A DNA stretch of 64,000 nt from Alphaproteobacteria bacterium (GTDB taxonomy: Bacteria > Pseudomonadota > Alphaproteobacteria > Micropepsales > Micropepsaceae): NCBI GenBank assembly GCA_021325375.1, contig JAJPHG010000013.1:1-64000 (forward strand), read 5' to 3'. The number at the start of each line of letters is the position of its first letter. The stretch's first letter is position 1. A program made the translations under genes and the position numbers. Below are positions 18,088 to 28,177 of this stretch, piece after piece. Under the pieces are notes generated by a model, which worked only from the letters and a program-made list of their open reading frames with translations, had not been told where the DNA came from and ran no database searches.

Positions 18088-20163
18088 CTACTTGGTCTTC
18101 TTCTTCGCCGGCATCGCCTTCTTCACGGCCTTGGCGCCGTTGTTCGACGGGAACAGGGGCACGATACCGCTGAAGATATGGCTCACCTTGGTGCTCGCCA
18201 GGGGCGCGTTGTTGTAGGCGAACGCTTTGCCGTTGCTGTGGCAGCCCATGCAGTCCGTCGCGTACACGCCGTCATTGTTGGTCTGCTGGTAGGTTTCCAG
18301 CGTGCTGTTGATGAGTTCACTGGTGCCCACGACGTTGCCCGACCCCGGCTGATAGGTGGTCGCGGGCGGCGGGGTGGGCCATTGGCAGGGCGTCGAATAG
18401 CTGCAGTTGGGCGCCTTGCCGCCGATCGTCCAGCTCGTCCCCGTCTGGAAGTAGTTCCTGCGGATGTCTCCCGGGGCCAGCTGGTTGATCACCGAATTGT
18501 CGAGCGCGATGATCTGCGTGTTCGACATCGCCGAGTTCACCTGCGGGTTCGGTGGATTGACCGGGTCCGCGCCCCAAGGCCGTACGACATAGGATTGGCT
18601 TGGCGAGATCGTGACGCCCGTCGACGCCGCCTGAATCCACTGATTGATTCCGGAAGGCGGCGTGAAAGTGCAGCCCGACCCCGTCTCGCAATAGGTGCCG
18701 TGCTCGACGTTGAAGGTTCCCGAGAAGGGCAGCGTCGCGATCAGGTACTGCGCGTTCGTGGTCGTCGGCGCGAAGGTGACGGTGTACGTCTGCGTCGGCG
18801 ACGTGTAGTAGCTGTAGGTGTTGAACGGCGCGTTGCTCGTCTGCTCGAACGTGCCCCAGAGCATCTCGGGATGGCCCTGCACGCTTCCCACCACATGCAT
18901 CGCGACCAGGGCGAGGTTCTTCGTCGTCGGCCCTTCATAGAGCCAGACCGTATTCGCCGGTTGGCTCGGATCGTTGACGTATAGCGGCACCGTAACGTTG
19001 GGCAGGACGATGTAGTTGGCGAGCTGGTTCTGCGGAACGGTCGCGGCGTCGACCCAGGAGAGCTTGAGCTCCATCGCCGCGGCCTGGGCGTCGGGGAACG
19101 GTATGTTGTTGAAGCAGGCCGAGACGTTGCTCACATCCGTCGCCGTCGTCGGGAAGTTGCCCGGATTGGCGGCGGAATACGGCGGCTGGAAATTCGGCGA
19201 GCAGCCGTTCTTGAACGCCGTCAGGTAGTAGGCATACACGTCGTTGACGAGCGTCTGATAGTAGACGATCGAGTTGCCTTGCGTGATCAGCACGGCGCTG
19301 TCGCCGGCCTGTCCGACGCCCAGATCGACGATCGCGCCGGTGGCCGAGTCGATGAATTGCTGCTTGCCGTCCGCGCTGTGGACCTGCAGCAGGACGTGCT
19401 CCGCCGTCAGTTGCGTCAAGAGCTTCGTCTTGGCCGCCGCGCTCGCCGTCGCGGTGAGGCCGGCGCGCTTGAGCGCCGTCATGGGCAGCATGACCGCGCT
19501 CAGGCTCAGCTTGGGCTGAATGGCCTGGCCCTTGGCATCGAGCAGGCTCGCGGCCTTGTTCGCGCCGACTTTCACGCTGCCGACCGCGGTGAGCGCGCCC
19601 TTCTTGTTCGGCACGAGCGAGACGCCGCCCTTGCCGATCGCGGTGTTGAGAACCTCGCGCAGCTGGCCGCTCTTGTCGACGACGACCGGCAGCCCGTTCG
19701 GACCGGCCTGGGTCGAGCGCAGCGCCGCGAGCTGCTGGACGCCCGTGCCCTGCTGCGTGAGCGTGCGGTTGCCGTTCGAGTCGGCCGGCGAGACGGAATA
19801 GAAGATCGGGGAGTCGAATACCCAGTTGCTTCCGTAGGACGGACCCGTCAGCCACAGGAACATCCGCGAAGACCATTGATAGAAGTCGCAGTTGGTGTTG
19901 TTGGAGGGGAAGGTGACGCTGCTCGCGGGCGACACGGGGCCGTTCGGCGTGATGTTGCCGCTGACGAACCAGCTGCTCAACTGCGCCTGCGGGACAGAGC
20001 AGGTCGTTTGCGGGTTCGAATAGGGAGGCGGCGCACCCGGCGGCAGTATCTGGGCATATGCGGACGTGGCGGCAAGGCAAGCCGCACCCGCCAGGGCGAG
20101 CGTGGCGAGTTTCTGCTGGATGGACGTCGAAAGCCGCGCGCGGCGGCGCGTGAACATGGTCAT
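18088..20163 (-). CDS. Large secreted protein with C-terminal c-type haem motif
   Basis: 691 residues. A signal peptide is clear (LALAGAACLAATSAYAQ near residues 22-38). Near the C-terminus CMGCH at 638-642 is a single c-type haem-binding motif within ATDCMGCHSNGKAF. The middle is a mixed region with QWSSRMFLWLTGPS near residue 100 and no recognised enzymatic motif. The tail ends in lysines (KKAMPAKKKTK). The layout suggests a periplasmic or exported mono-haem protein, possibly of an uncharacterised cytochrome-like family; electron partners are unknown. AGAAGGGGG lies before the start. It stands alone between its own terminator and rarA. Confidence 0.8.
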   Translation of the reverse strand: MTMFTRRRARLSTSIQQKLATLALAGAACLAATSAYAQILPPGAPPPYSNPQTTCSVPQAQLSSWFVSGNITPNGPVSPASSVTFPSNNTNCDFYQWSSRMFLWLTGPSYGSNWVFDSPIFYSVSPADSNGNRTLTQQGTGVQQLAALRSTQAGPNGLPVVVDKSGQLREVLNTAIGKGGVSLVPNKKGALTAVGSVKVGANKAASLLDAKGQAIQPKLSLSAVMLPMTALKRAGLTATASAAAKTKLLTQLTAEHVLLQVHSADGKQQFIDSATGAIVDLGVGQAGDSAVLITQGNSIVYYQTLVNDVYAYYLTAFKNGCSPNFQPPYSAANPGNFPTTATDVSNVSACFNNIPFPDAQAAAMELKLSWVDAATVPQNQLANYIVLPNVTVPLYVNDPSQPANTVWLYEGPTTKNLALVAMHVVGSVQGHPEMLWGTFEQTSNAPFNTYSYYTSPTQTYTVTFAPTTTNAQYLIATLPFSGTFNVEHGTYCETGSGCTFTPPSGINQWIQAASTGVTISPSQSYVVRPWGADPVNPPNPQVNSAMSNTQIIALDNSVINQLAPGDIRRNYFQTGTSWTIGGKAPNCSYSTPCQWPTPPPATTYQPGSGNVVGTSELINSTLETYQQTNNDGVYATDCMGCHSNGKAFAYNNAPLASTKVSHIFSGIVPLFPSNNGAKAVKKAMPAKKKTK

Positions 20164-20271
20164 GGCAAGCCCCCTTCTTAGGCAACCTTAGATCGAGTCG
20201 GCATGGTATCGAGCACACCTAGAAAGTAAATACGGTTAAGGAAACCAGGCCTGGGGCGTTATGATGAGGGC

Positions 20272-21600
20272 ATGAGCGATCTTTTCGAGGCCGGGGGTCT
20301 GTCGGAGTTGCCTAGCGACAGCGTGGGCAACGCGCCGCGGCCGCTCGCTGACCGGCTGCGGCCCAGGACGCTGGCCGAGGTCGTGGGCCAGGACCATCTG
20401 ATCGGCCCCGATGGGCCCATCGGCCGCATGATCGCGGCGAACCGGCCGCATTCGATCGTGCTGTGGGGGCCGCCGGGCACGGGCAAGACGACGATCGCAC
20501 GGCTGCTCTCGACCGCGTTCAAGCTCCATTTCGAGCAGTTGTCGGCGGTGTTCTCCGGTGTCGCCGACCTCAAGAAGACGTTCGAGGCCGCGCGCCAGCG
20601 CCGCCGCATGGGGCAGGGCACGCTGCTCTTCGTCGACGAGATCCACCGCTTCAACCGCTCCCAGCAGGACTCGTTCCTGCCCGTGGTCGAGGACGGCACC
20701 GTGGTGCTCGTCGGCGCCACGACCGAGAACCCGTCCTTCGAGCTCAACGGCGCGCTGCTCAGCCGCGCGCAGGTGCTGGTGCTGCGCCGCCTCGACGACG
20801 CGGCGCTGGAGACGCTGATCGAGCGCGCCGAGGCGCATTACGGCGAGACGCTGCCGCTGACCGACGACGCGCGCGCCTCGCTGCGCGCCATGGCCGACGG
20901 CGACGGGCGCTACCTGCTCAACCTCGCGGAGGAGCTGGCGGCGTTCAAGACGGTCAAGAAGCTGGACACGGCGGGGCTGGTCGGCGTGGTGCAGAAGCGC
21001 GCGCCGCTCTACGACAAGTCGCGCGAGGAGCACTACAATCTCATCTCCGCGCTGCATAAATCGATCCGCGGTTCCGATCCCGACGCGGCGCTCTACTGGC
21101 TGGCGCGGATGCTGGCGGGCGGCGAGCAGCCGCTCTACATCGCGCGGCGCCTGGTGCGCGCCAGCGTCGAGGACATCGGCCTCGCCGATCCGCAGGCCGT
21201 CGTGCAGGCGCTCGCCGCGAAGGACGTCTACGATTTCCTGGGAAGCCCCGAAGGCGAGATCGCGCTGGTGCAGTGCGTGCTGTATCTGGCGAGCGCGCCG
21301 AAATCCAACGCCGTCTATGTGGCGCATGGCGCCGCCAAGCGCGCCGCCGCCGAGCACGGCTCGCTGATGCCGCCCGCGCATATCCTCAATGCGCCGACGA
21401 AGCTGATGAAGAATCTGGGATATGGGAAGGGCTACGAATACGATCACGAGGCGGAGGAGGGATTCTCCGGCCAGAACTATTTCCCCGACGGGATGGCGCG
21501 GCAGGATTTCTATGCGCCGAAGGACACCGGCTTCGAGCGCGAGATCGCCAAGCGCCTCGAATATTGGGCAAAGCTCAGGACGAGGAAACAGCCGCCTTAG
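20272..21600 (+). CDS. rarA: Replication-associated recombination protein A (AAA+ ATPase)
   Basis: 442 residues. RarA/MgsA acts at stalled replication forks. Walker A (GPPGTGKTT) is at about residues 66-74 and Walker B (LLFVDEIHRFNRSQQD) at about 120-135. The sensor region GATTENPSFELN and the C-terminal tetramerisation part (SIRGSDPDAALYWLARML, GLADPQAV) are typical. Length fits the family. Its 3' end overlaps the minus-strand gene at 21575-21829 by 26 bases. Confidence 0.95.
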   Translation: MSDLFEAGGLSELPSDSVGNAPRPLADRLRPRTLAEVVGQDHLIGPDGPIGRMIAANRPHSIVLWGPPGTGKTTIARLLSTAFKLHFEQLSAVFSGVADLKKTFEAARQRRRMGQGTLLFVDEIHRFNRSQQDSFLPVVEDGTVVLVGATTENPSFELNGALLSRAQVLVLRRLDDAALETLIERAEAHYGETLPLTDDARASLRAMADGDGRYLLNLAEELAAFKTVKKLDTAGLVGVVQKRAPLYDKSREEHYNLISALHKSIRGSDPDAALYWLARMLAGGEQPLYIARRLVRASVEDIGLADPQAVVQALAAKDVYDFLGSPEGEIALVQCVLYLASAPKSNAVYVAHGAAKRAAAEHGSLMPPAHILNAPTKLMKNLGYGKGYEYDHEAEEGFSGQNYFPDGMARQDFYAPKDTGFEREIAKRLEYWAKLRTRKQPP

Positions 21601-21829
21601 TCGTGCGCGTCCGCTTCGCCTTGACCGGCGCCGGCGGCGCGTTCAGGGCTTCCAGGCGGTCGGCCTCTTCCTTGGCGAGACGCAGGGCGCGCAGCTTGGC
21701 GGTCTTCGCGTCCAGAGCGGCGCGTTCGCTGGCGATCATCTGCTTGACGAGGGAGTCGCGCTGTTCGGTGGCGGCGAAATGATTCTGCGCCCGCTTGCGC
21801 GCGCCGTCCTTGGAGGAGGTATCCGCCAT
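21575..21829 (-). CDS. Small charged helical protein
   Basis: 84 residues, MADTSSKDGARKRAQNHFAA, strongly charged and probably one long helix or coiled coil (residues 20-65: DSLVKQMIASERAALDAKTAKLRALRLAKEEADRLEAL), with a basic Ala/Pro/Thr/Lys tail. No family was recognised. AGGATTCGAGC lies before the ATG. It is downstream of the cold-shock gene on the same strand but beyond that gene's strong terminator. It overlaps the rarA 3' end. Confidence 0.65.
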   Translation of the reverse strand: MADTSSKDGARKRAQNHFAATEQRDSLVKQMIASERAALDAKTAKLRALRLAKEEADRLEALNAPPAPVKAKRTRTTKAAVSSS

Positions 21830-21854
21830 GCTCGAATCCTTTTTACAAAAAAAA

Positions 21855-21891
21855 CGAATGCGGGCGGCGGGGTTTCCGCCGCCCGCATTCG
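21855..21891 (-). terminator. Strong intrinsic terminator of the cold-shock gene
   Basis: GAATGCGGGCGGCGG (21856-21870) pairs perfectly with CCGCCGCCCGCATTC (21876-21890), loop GGTTT, with one more C-G pair outside. On the minus strand it is followed by a run of eight Ts. Confidence 0.92.
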
Positions 21892-21895
21892 AACG

Positions 21896-22099
21896 TCAGA
21901 CGGCCTTGAGATTGGCCGCCTTCGAGCCGCGCGCATCCGGTTGGATGTCGAACGAGACCTTCTGGCCTTCGTTCAGCGTGCGCATGCCCGCGGCCTCAAC
22001 CGCGGTGGCGTGGACGAAGACGTCCTTGCCGCCGTCGTCCGGCGCGATGAAACCAAAACCCTTGGACGTATTGAAGAACTTCACGGTACCGATCGTCAT
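21896..22099 (-). CDS. cspA: Cold-shock protein, CspA family
   Basis: 67 residues, a single cold-shock domain that binds single-stranded nucleic acid. RNP1 (KGFGFI) and RNP2 (DVFVH) are present. The start [18 protein letters not shown] is typical. A 5' untranslated stretch of up to about 160 bases (22100-22260) separates the gene from upstream sequence, a common feature of temperature-regulated csp mRNAs. Whether this copy is cold-inducible cannot be told. The suffix in the symbol is nominal, since several paralogues are usual. Confidence 0.93.
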   Translation of the reverse strand: MTIGTVKFFNTSKGFGFIAPDDGGKDVFVHATAVEAAGMRTLNEGQKVSFDIQPDARGSKAANLKAV

Positions 22100-22298
22100 T
22101 GCATTTCCTTGACTGCTTGGAGAACCGCGACGCGCGACACGCGCATTGCGGACGTGAGAAAACGGACTATCAGCTTTGGGAAGTTTTCCGGCTGGTTCGG
22201 CGCGCTTTTCGGCGGTCGTCTCAACAGAAGCGCTTCGTCTGACGGACGTAGAACCACGTGACTCCTAATATAAGCACTCGGGCCTCAAAATACAAATC

Positions 22299-22317
22299 AA
22301 CCGCGAAAATCGCGGTT
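22299..22317 (-). terminator. Terminator after crcB
   Basis: AACCGCGA (22299-22306) pairs with TCGCGGTT (22310-22317) with a three-base loop. On the minus strand it is followed by GATTTGTATTTTG, a T-rich stretch. It lies 13 bases beyond the crcB stop. Confidence 0.7.
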
Positions 22318-22329
22318 TACCGCCAGTTT

Positions 22330-22776
22330 TCAGACGTCCGCCACGTCGGCTTCCTCCTCGATCGGCAGCTGCGCGACCGGGGCTGCGTGGCCGTTGAGCT
22401 GGGCGGCCATGAAGTGCCCGAGCGCGACCGCGGCGACGCACAGCACGACCGAGAGCACGATGTTCACCCCCGCCCGCAGCATGGCGCCGCCGCGGATCAG
22501 CTCCAGCGTCTGCAGGCTGAAGGACGAGAACGTCGTGAAGCCGCCGCAGATTCCGATCATCACGAACAGCCGCAGGTTCTCCGCCACGGGGAAGCGTCCC
22601 TGCGCCAGGGTCAGCGTGCCGAAGAAGCCGATCACGAACGAGCCCGCGATATTGATCCCGATCGTGCCCCAGGGCAGGTCGCGGCTCACCGGCAGTGCCC
22701 ACACCGACAGCGCGTAGCGGGCGAGCGAGCCCAAGGCTCCGCCGATGGTGACATAGAGACAGGTGGTGAAAGACAT
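22330..22776 (-). CDS. crcB: Fluoride channel CrcB/Fluc
   Basis: 148 residues with four membrane helices. The protein forms a dual-topology dimeric channel that exports fluoride. Diagnostic motifs are [10 protein letters not shown] (residues 12-21), [15 protein letters not shown] (37-51) and [16 protein letters not shown] (74-89), the last holding the pore phenylalanines. The C-terminal tail after residue 128 is longer than usual and acidic. A GAGG site lies about 9 bases before ATG 22776. A fluoride riboswitch precedes the gene. Confidence 0.95.
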   Translation of the reverse strand: MSFTTCLYVTIGGALGSLARYALSVWALPVSRDLPWGTIGINIAGSFVIGFFGTLTLAQGRFPVAENLRLFVMIGICGGFTTFSSFSLQTLELIRGGAMLRAGVNIVLSVVLCVAAVALGHFMAAQLNGHAAPVAQLPIEEEADVADV

Positions 22777-22813
22777 GCCGGCGGTCCTCGTTCGAAGGCG
22801 GCCGGGAAGACGG

Positions 22814-22843
22814 ACTCCTGCCGCGGTTGGCTGCGGTAGGAGT
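22814..22843 (-). promoter_or_regulatory. Expression-platform hairpin of the fluoride riboswitch
   Basis: ACTCCTGCCGC (22814-22824) pairs with GCGGTAGGAGT (22833-22843) including one G-T pair. The second arm overlaps the 3' edge of the aptamer (GACTCCTACC on the minus strand), so the hairpin and the ligand-bound fold may compete. No T-run follows, so it may act other than by intrinsic termination. Confidence 0.6.
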
Positions 22844-22905
22844 CATCAGCCATCTGGTTTTCAGGCCGTCCGGCGGTTAAAGGGGGAACCCCATCCCCTT
22901 AAGCC
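22835..22905 (-). ncRNA. Fluoride riboswitch (crcB motif)
   Basis: On the minus strand the sequence runs GGGGATGGGGTTCCCCC, then AACCGCC, and ends GGCTGATGACTCCTACC. These are the conserved blocks of the crcB RNA: the GATGG start, the CCCC-AA-CGC pseudoknot region and the GCTGATGACTCCTAC end. It lies 59 bases upstream of crcB, the classic target. Fluoride binding would raise crcB expression. Confidence 0.92.
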
Positions 22906-22947
22906 GACGCTAGGGGAGCGGCGAGAGGCCGTCAACAACGGAGCGCC

Positions 22948-23898
22948 ATGAGCGCCGCGACGATTTCCATCGCAGCCGACGAGGACGGCATACGCCTCGA
23001 CCGCTGGTTCAAGCGCCGCTATCCCGCGCTCACCCATGGCCGGCTGGAGAAGCTTCTGCGCACCGGCCAGATCCGGCTCGACGGCAAGCGCGCGAAATCC
23101 GCCGACCGCGTCGCGGTGGGCCAGGCCGTGCGCGTGCCGCCGCAGGTCGCGGACGAACCCGTCGAGGAGGCGCCCAGGCCGCAGCCGCGCGAGGACAAGC
23201 GCGGCTCGCTCGAAGACGCCATCCTCTACATGGACAAGACCGTGATCGTGCTGAACAAGCCGCCGGGGTTAGCCACCCAGGGCGGCAGCGGCCTCACGCA
23301 GCACGTCGACGGCATGCTCGACCAGCTCACCTTCGAGAAGAAGCAGCGTCCGCGCCTTGTGCATCGCCTCGACCGCGACACCTCGGGCGTGCTGGTCGTC
23401 GCGCGCACCGTGCCCGCGGCGGCGGCGCTCGCCAAGTCGCTGGCGCAGCGCGACGCGTCGAAGGTCTATTGGGCGCTGACGCGCGGCGTGCCGAAGCCGA
23501 AGCGCGGCACGATCCGCGCCGCGCTCGCAAAGGAAGGCGCGCGCGGGCACGAGCGCATGGAGATCTCCAAAGACGAGGACGCCAAGCGCGCGGTGACGGA
23601 GTACGAGGTCGTCGACCATGCGGGCGGGGATTTCGCCTGGGTCGCGGCCAAGCCGGTCACCGGCCGCACGCACCAGATCCGCGTGCACCTGGCGAGCCTC
23701 GGCACGCCGATCGTCGGCGACTTCAAATACGGCGCCCAGGCGGCGCGGGGCAAAGGCGCCATCGCCGACAAGCTCCATCTCCACGCCCGAGAGATCGACA
23801 TCGCGCACCCTGATGGGGGCCGGTTGAAAGTGACCGCGCCCCTGCCGGCGCATATGATGGCGTCGTGGAAACTGCTCGGCTTCGACCATGAAACCTGA
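22948..23898 (+). CDS. rluC: Ribosomal large subunit pseudouridine synthase, RluA/RluC type
   Basis: 316 residues. An N-terminal S4 RNA-binding domain (about 8-70: GIRLDRWFKRRYPALTHGRLEK) precedes the catalytic domain with the signature HRLDRDTSGVLVVAR near residues 139-153, where the Asp is catalytic. TGRTHQIRVHLAS is the second hallmark. The RluC assignment (positions 955, 2504, 2580 in E. coli 23S rRNA) is by architecture and could be RluD. ACGGAGCGCC precedes the ATG. It overlaps the next gene by 11 bases. Confidence 0.9.
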   Translation: MSAATISIAADEDGIRLDRWFKRRYPALTHGRLEKLLRTGQIRLDGKRAKSADRVAVGQAVRVPPQVADEPVEEAPRPQPREDKRGSLEDAILYMDKTVIVLNKPPGLATQGGSGLTQHVDGMLDQLTFEKKQRPRLVHRLDRDTSGVLVVARTVPAAAALAKSLAQRDASKVYWALTRGVPKPKRGTIRAALAKEGARGHERMEISKDEDAKRAVTEYEVVDHAGGDFAWVAAKPVTGRTHQIRVHLASLGTPIVGDFKYGAQAARGKGAIADKLHLHAREIDIAHPDGGRLKVTAPLPAHMMASWKLLGFDHET

Positions 23899-24952
23899 CT
23901 TCATCCGCTCCTGGCGCGAGATCGAGGCGCCCGCCGCGCCGCCGCAGTCGTCGGAGGATTTCGGCTTCGCGTCGGAACTGTCGGCCGCCGCGGGCATCAA
24001 CCATTTCCGCGCCGCGCATCTGCGCATCCCGCCGGGCCGGCGCGGCTATCCGCCGATGGCGATGGACGATCTGGAGATCTTCGCCTTCGTGCTGGAAGGC
24101 GCGCCCGACCTGTGGGCCGACGGGCATCTTCATCGTCTCGTCGAGGGAGATGGCGTCGCGCTCAACGCGCGCACCGGGCTGTCGCACACGCTGATCAACA
24201 ACACGGACCGCGACGCGCGCGTGTTCGTGATGACGGAAGCCTTCCGCCGCAACAGCCGTGCGCATCATCCGATGGACGAGGCCGCGAACGAGGCCTTGCG
24301 CAAGATGGGCATGCTGTGGAGCGGCGCGCCGAAGCGCAAATACGGCCCCAACGACGGCAAGCCGGGTTCGACCGCGGGACGCAAGCGCGGCAGGCCCGAT
24401 TTCGCCGCGCAATGGCGCGACATCCTGAACAAGAAGCCGAACCGCTATCCGCACAGCGATGAAGACCAGACGCTAGACGCGCGCTTCGACAACCGCGCGC
24501 GGTTCTCGCGCATCGGCATGCGCGTGCAGCTCCTCAAAGCCGGGCGACGGACGAGCTGGCCGCATGCCGAGCGCGATGAGGACGAATTCGTCTATGTCGT
24601 CTCGGGAAAGGTCGACGCCTGGAACGACGGCCACATCACGCCGATGGGCGAGGGCGACTTCATCGGCTGGCCGGGCGGTACCGGCATCACCCATGTCATC
24701 ATCAACAACAGCGACGATGATGCGGTTTTGATCGTCGGCGGCGAACGCTCGCGGATGGTCAATCAGTTCTGGTACACGTTCCATCCCCGCTACAACAAGG
24801 AGATCGGCAAGGGTTATTGGGCCGATCATCCGGTCCACAAGCTCGGCCCGCATGACGGATTGCCCGACGCGTTGCGCGCGCGTGTGCCGGCGCGGCTGCG
24901 CGGCGATCCGGTGAAGGCGAACGAGGCGGCGCGTCTGCTCGGGAAGAAATGA
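23888..24952 (+). CDS. Bicupin-domain protein
   Basis: 354 residues with two cupin beta-barrels, about 40-125 and 205-290. The second contains WPHAERDEDEFVYVVSGKVDAW with a His-Glu set typical of a metal site and GDFIGWPGGTGITHVIINN as the second cupin motif. The first copy (MDDLEIFAFVLEGAPDLWADGH) lacks most metal ligands and may be structural. The C-terminal portion (WYTFHPRYNKEIGKGYWADHP) is unassigned. No substrate can be proposed. It overlaps rluC and the next gene, so the three probably form an operon. Confidence 0.75.
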   Translation: MKPDFIRSWREIEAPAAPPQSSEDFGFASELSAAAGINHFRAAHLRIPPGRRGYPPMAMDDLEIFAFVLEGAPDLWADGHLHRLVEGDGVALNARTGLSHTLINNTDRDARVFVMTEAFRRNSRAHHPMDEAANEALRKMGMLWSGAPKRKYGPNDGKPGSTAGRKRGRPDFAAQWRDILNKKPNRYPHSDEDQTLDARFDNRARFSRIGMRVQLLKAGRRTSWPHAERDEDEFVYVVSGKVDAWNDGHITPMGEGDFIGWPGGTGITHVIINNSDDDAVLIVGGERSRMVNQFWYTFHPRYNKEIGKGYWADHPVHKLGPHDGLPDALRARVPARLRGDPVKANEAARLLGKK

Positions 24953-25632
24953 AGCGCTTCTACAAGGACGTCGCGACAGCGGAGCGCATGGTTCTGCTCG
25001 ACGGCAAGACGCCCAAGACGCCGCGCGGCTCGGAGCTCGTCCTGCCTACCGCAGCGCTGGCCGAAGCGGTGGCGGACGAATGGCGCGCGCAAGGCGACGA
25101 GATCGTGCCGGCCGAGATGCCGCTCACCAAACTCGCCAACACGGCTATCGACGGCGTCGCGGAGCGTCGCGGGGAGGTGATCGCTGAGATCGCGGCCTTC
25201 GTGCGCCACGATCATCTCTGCTACCGCACCGACACGCCGGCCGAGCTGGTCGCGCGCCAGAACGCGGCCTGGGATCCGCTGCTCGACTGGGTGGCGGAAC
25301 GCTACGGCGCACCGCTGCACACGGCGCACGGCATCACCTCCATCGCGCAGCCGGAGGCGAGCCTCGCCACGCTCAATGGGGCGGTCGAGGCGTTCGATTC
25401 CTTTACGCTGGCGGGATTGCATGTCGTGGCCTCGATTGCGGGCTCGCTGGTGCTGGCGCTGGCGGTTACGGACAAGCGGTTGACGGCGGGCGAGGCTTTC
25501 GCGGCGTCGCAGGTCGACGAGCGCTACCAGGCCGAGAAATGGGGCCTGGACGCCGAGGCCGAGGCGCGCGCGCGGCGCCTGGCCAAGGAACTGGACGCGG
25601 CGGCCCGATTCATGGACCTTGCGCGCAGCTAG
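24949..25632 (+). CDS. ATP12-family F1-ATPase assembly chaperone
   Basis: 227 residues. The ATP12 family, found in mitochondria and alphaproteobacteria, binds the F1 alpha subunit during ATP synthase assembly. MKRFYKDVATAERMVLLDGKTPKTPRGSEL, EWRAQGDEIVPAEMPLTKLANTAID and the late segment SQVDERYQAEKWGLDAEAEAR are characteristic. ATG 24949 overlaps the preceding stop (ATGA). The next gene, pccB, begins 12 bases later. Confidence 0.9.
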   Translation: MKRFYKDVATAERMVLLDGKTPKTPRGSELVLPTAALAEAVADEWRAQGDEIVPAEMPLTKLANTAIDGVAERRGEVIAEIAAFVRHDHLCYRTDTPAELVARQNAAWDPLLDWVAERYGAPLHTAHGITSIAQPEASLATLNGAVEAFDSFTLAGLHVVASIAGSLVLALAVTDKRLTAGEAFAASQVDERYQAEKWGLDAEAEARARRLAKELDAAARFMDLARS

Positions 25633-25644
25633 ACGGGACCGATC

Positions 25645-27177
<1,533 letters not shown>

Positions 27178-27184
27178 GGTCGTC

Positions 27185-27631
27185 ATGAAACCCGAGCAGC
27201 TGCAAGCGATCCGGCGGCTTGTCACCATAAAGGAACAATATCTTGCGGGTCTGGTTCTCTGGTTGACCGCTGTTGGCGGGCTATTGGCGCTGTCGTTGAG
27301 CGGGATATTCTTGAATTTGGATCGCATAAGGCATTCGTCATCGCTCCTTCGATGGGAGCTGATCGGTTATGTGACTTTGTTGTCGATCGCAGTCGTATTG
27401 CTGAGTTTTTGTTACGTCGATCTCTTAGTCTTCTTCGGCACAGGTCAGTTGATCCTGCTGCAAACCGAGCAAGGCGCGGGACCTTCAAGCGACGAGCAGA
27501 AGTGTAACGATAAAGAAATGAAGTGGAGGACCACACGCCTGCGCAGAAATCTCTGGGCCGGCGTGGCCGTCTCAATGGCTTCGATTGGCGGACTTCTCTT
27601 GTTTCTCGGCGAAGCGTTGCTCGGAACATAA
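27185..27631 (+). CDS. Three-helix membrane protein of unknown function
   Basis: 148 residues with hydrophobic segments near 19-42, 56-88 and 124-143 and a charged loop (DEQKCNDKEMKWRTTRLRRN) between the last two. No family recognised. It begins eight bases after pccB but has lower GC and less biased third positions than its neighbours, suggesting later arrival. The 108 bases after it hold only a short membrane-like reading frame that I did not accept as a gene. Confidence 0.65.
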   Translation: MKPEQLQAIRRLVTIKEQYLAGLVLWLTAVGGLLALSLSGIFLNLDRIRHSSSLLRWELIGYVTLLSIAVVLLSFCYVDLLVFFGTGQLILLQTEQGAGPSSDEQKCNDKEMKWRTTRLRRNLWAGVAVSMASIGGLLLFLGEALLGT

Positions 27632-27739
27632 CCCCATCACCCTGTTGGATGGGCCGTAGACCGGCATTGGTGAATTTGCTTACGTCGATCCTGCCGGTGC
27701 TCCTGCTGATGGTGTGCTGGGTCATTATCGTCTGAAGGC

Positions 27740-28135
27740 TTATCGGTTTTTCCCCGCATGCGCCCAGCACTCCAACTCCACCACCGCGCCTAGCGCCAGC
27801 CCGTTCGCGCCGAAGGCGGAGCGCGTCGGAAGGTTGGGGCCTTTGAAGTATTCGAGATAGACCTTGTTGAAGTCGCCCCATTGCTTCATGTCGGCGAGCA
27901 TCACGGTGCACTTGAACACCGCATCGAAGCCAAGCCCGTTCGCCTTCAGCACGGCGCCGATGTTCTCCATCGTCTGGCGCGTCTCGGCTTCCATGCCGCC
28001 CCTCACCAGCTCCATCTTGCCCGGCACGTTGCCGAGGCAGCCGGAGAGATAGACCACGTCGCCGACGCGCACGGACGAGCTGAAGGGCAGGCCGGCGGCC
28101 TTGGCGTCGGGAGCGGTATAGAATTCCATGATCAT
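27740..28135 (-). CDS. ridA: RidA-family enamine/imine deaminase
   Basis: 131 residues. RidA enzymes hydrolyse reactive enamines such as 2-aminoacrylate. The catalytic arginine lies in LPTRSAFGANGLALGAVVELECWA (about residues 103-126), and VGDVVYLSGCLGNVPGKMELVRGG fits the N-terminal half. The start MIMEFYTAPDAKAAGLPFS gives two possible Met codons. Assignment to RidA itself rather than a YjgH-type relative is tentative. Confidence 0.87.
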   Translation of the reverse strand: MIMEFYTAPDAKAAGLPFSSSVRVGDVVYLSGCLGNVPGKMELVRGGMEAETRQTMENIGAVLKANGLGFDAVFKCTVMLADMKQWGDFNKVYLEYFKGPNLPTRSAFGANGLALGAVVELECWAHAGKNR

Positions 28136-28177
28136 TCTCGCTTAGGTTGGTTCGGCGGACATCGATGGGAGCGGCGC

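Noticed and set aside
19279..20181. Forward frame opposite the haem-motif protein
   Set aside because: Arg/Ala-rich, no start site or domain; the minus-strand gene has a signal peptide and a haem motif.
27649..27735. 28-codon frame encoding a hydrophobic peptide (ILPVLLLMVCWVIIV)
   Set aside because: It looks like one membrane helix, but there is no ribosome binding site and no supporting context; too short to accept.
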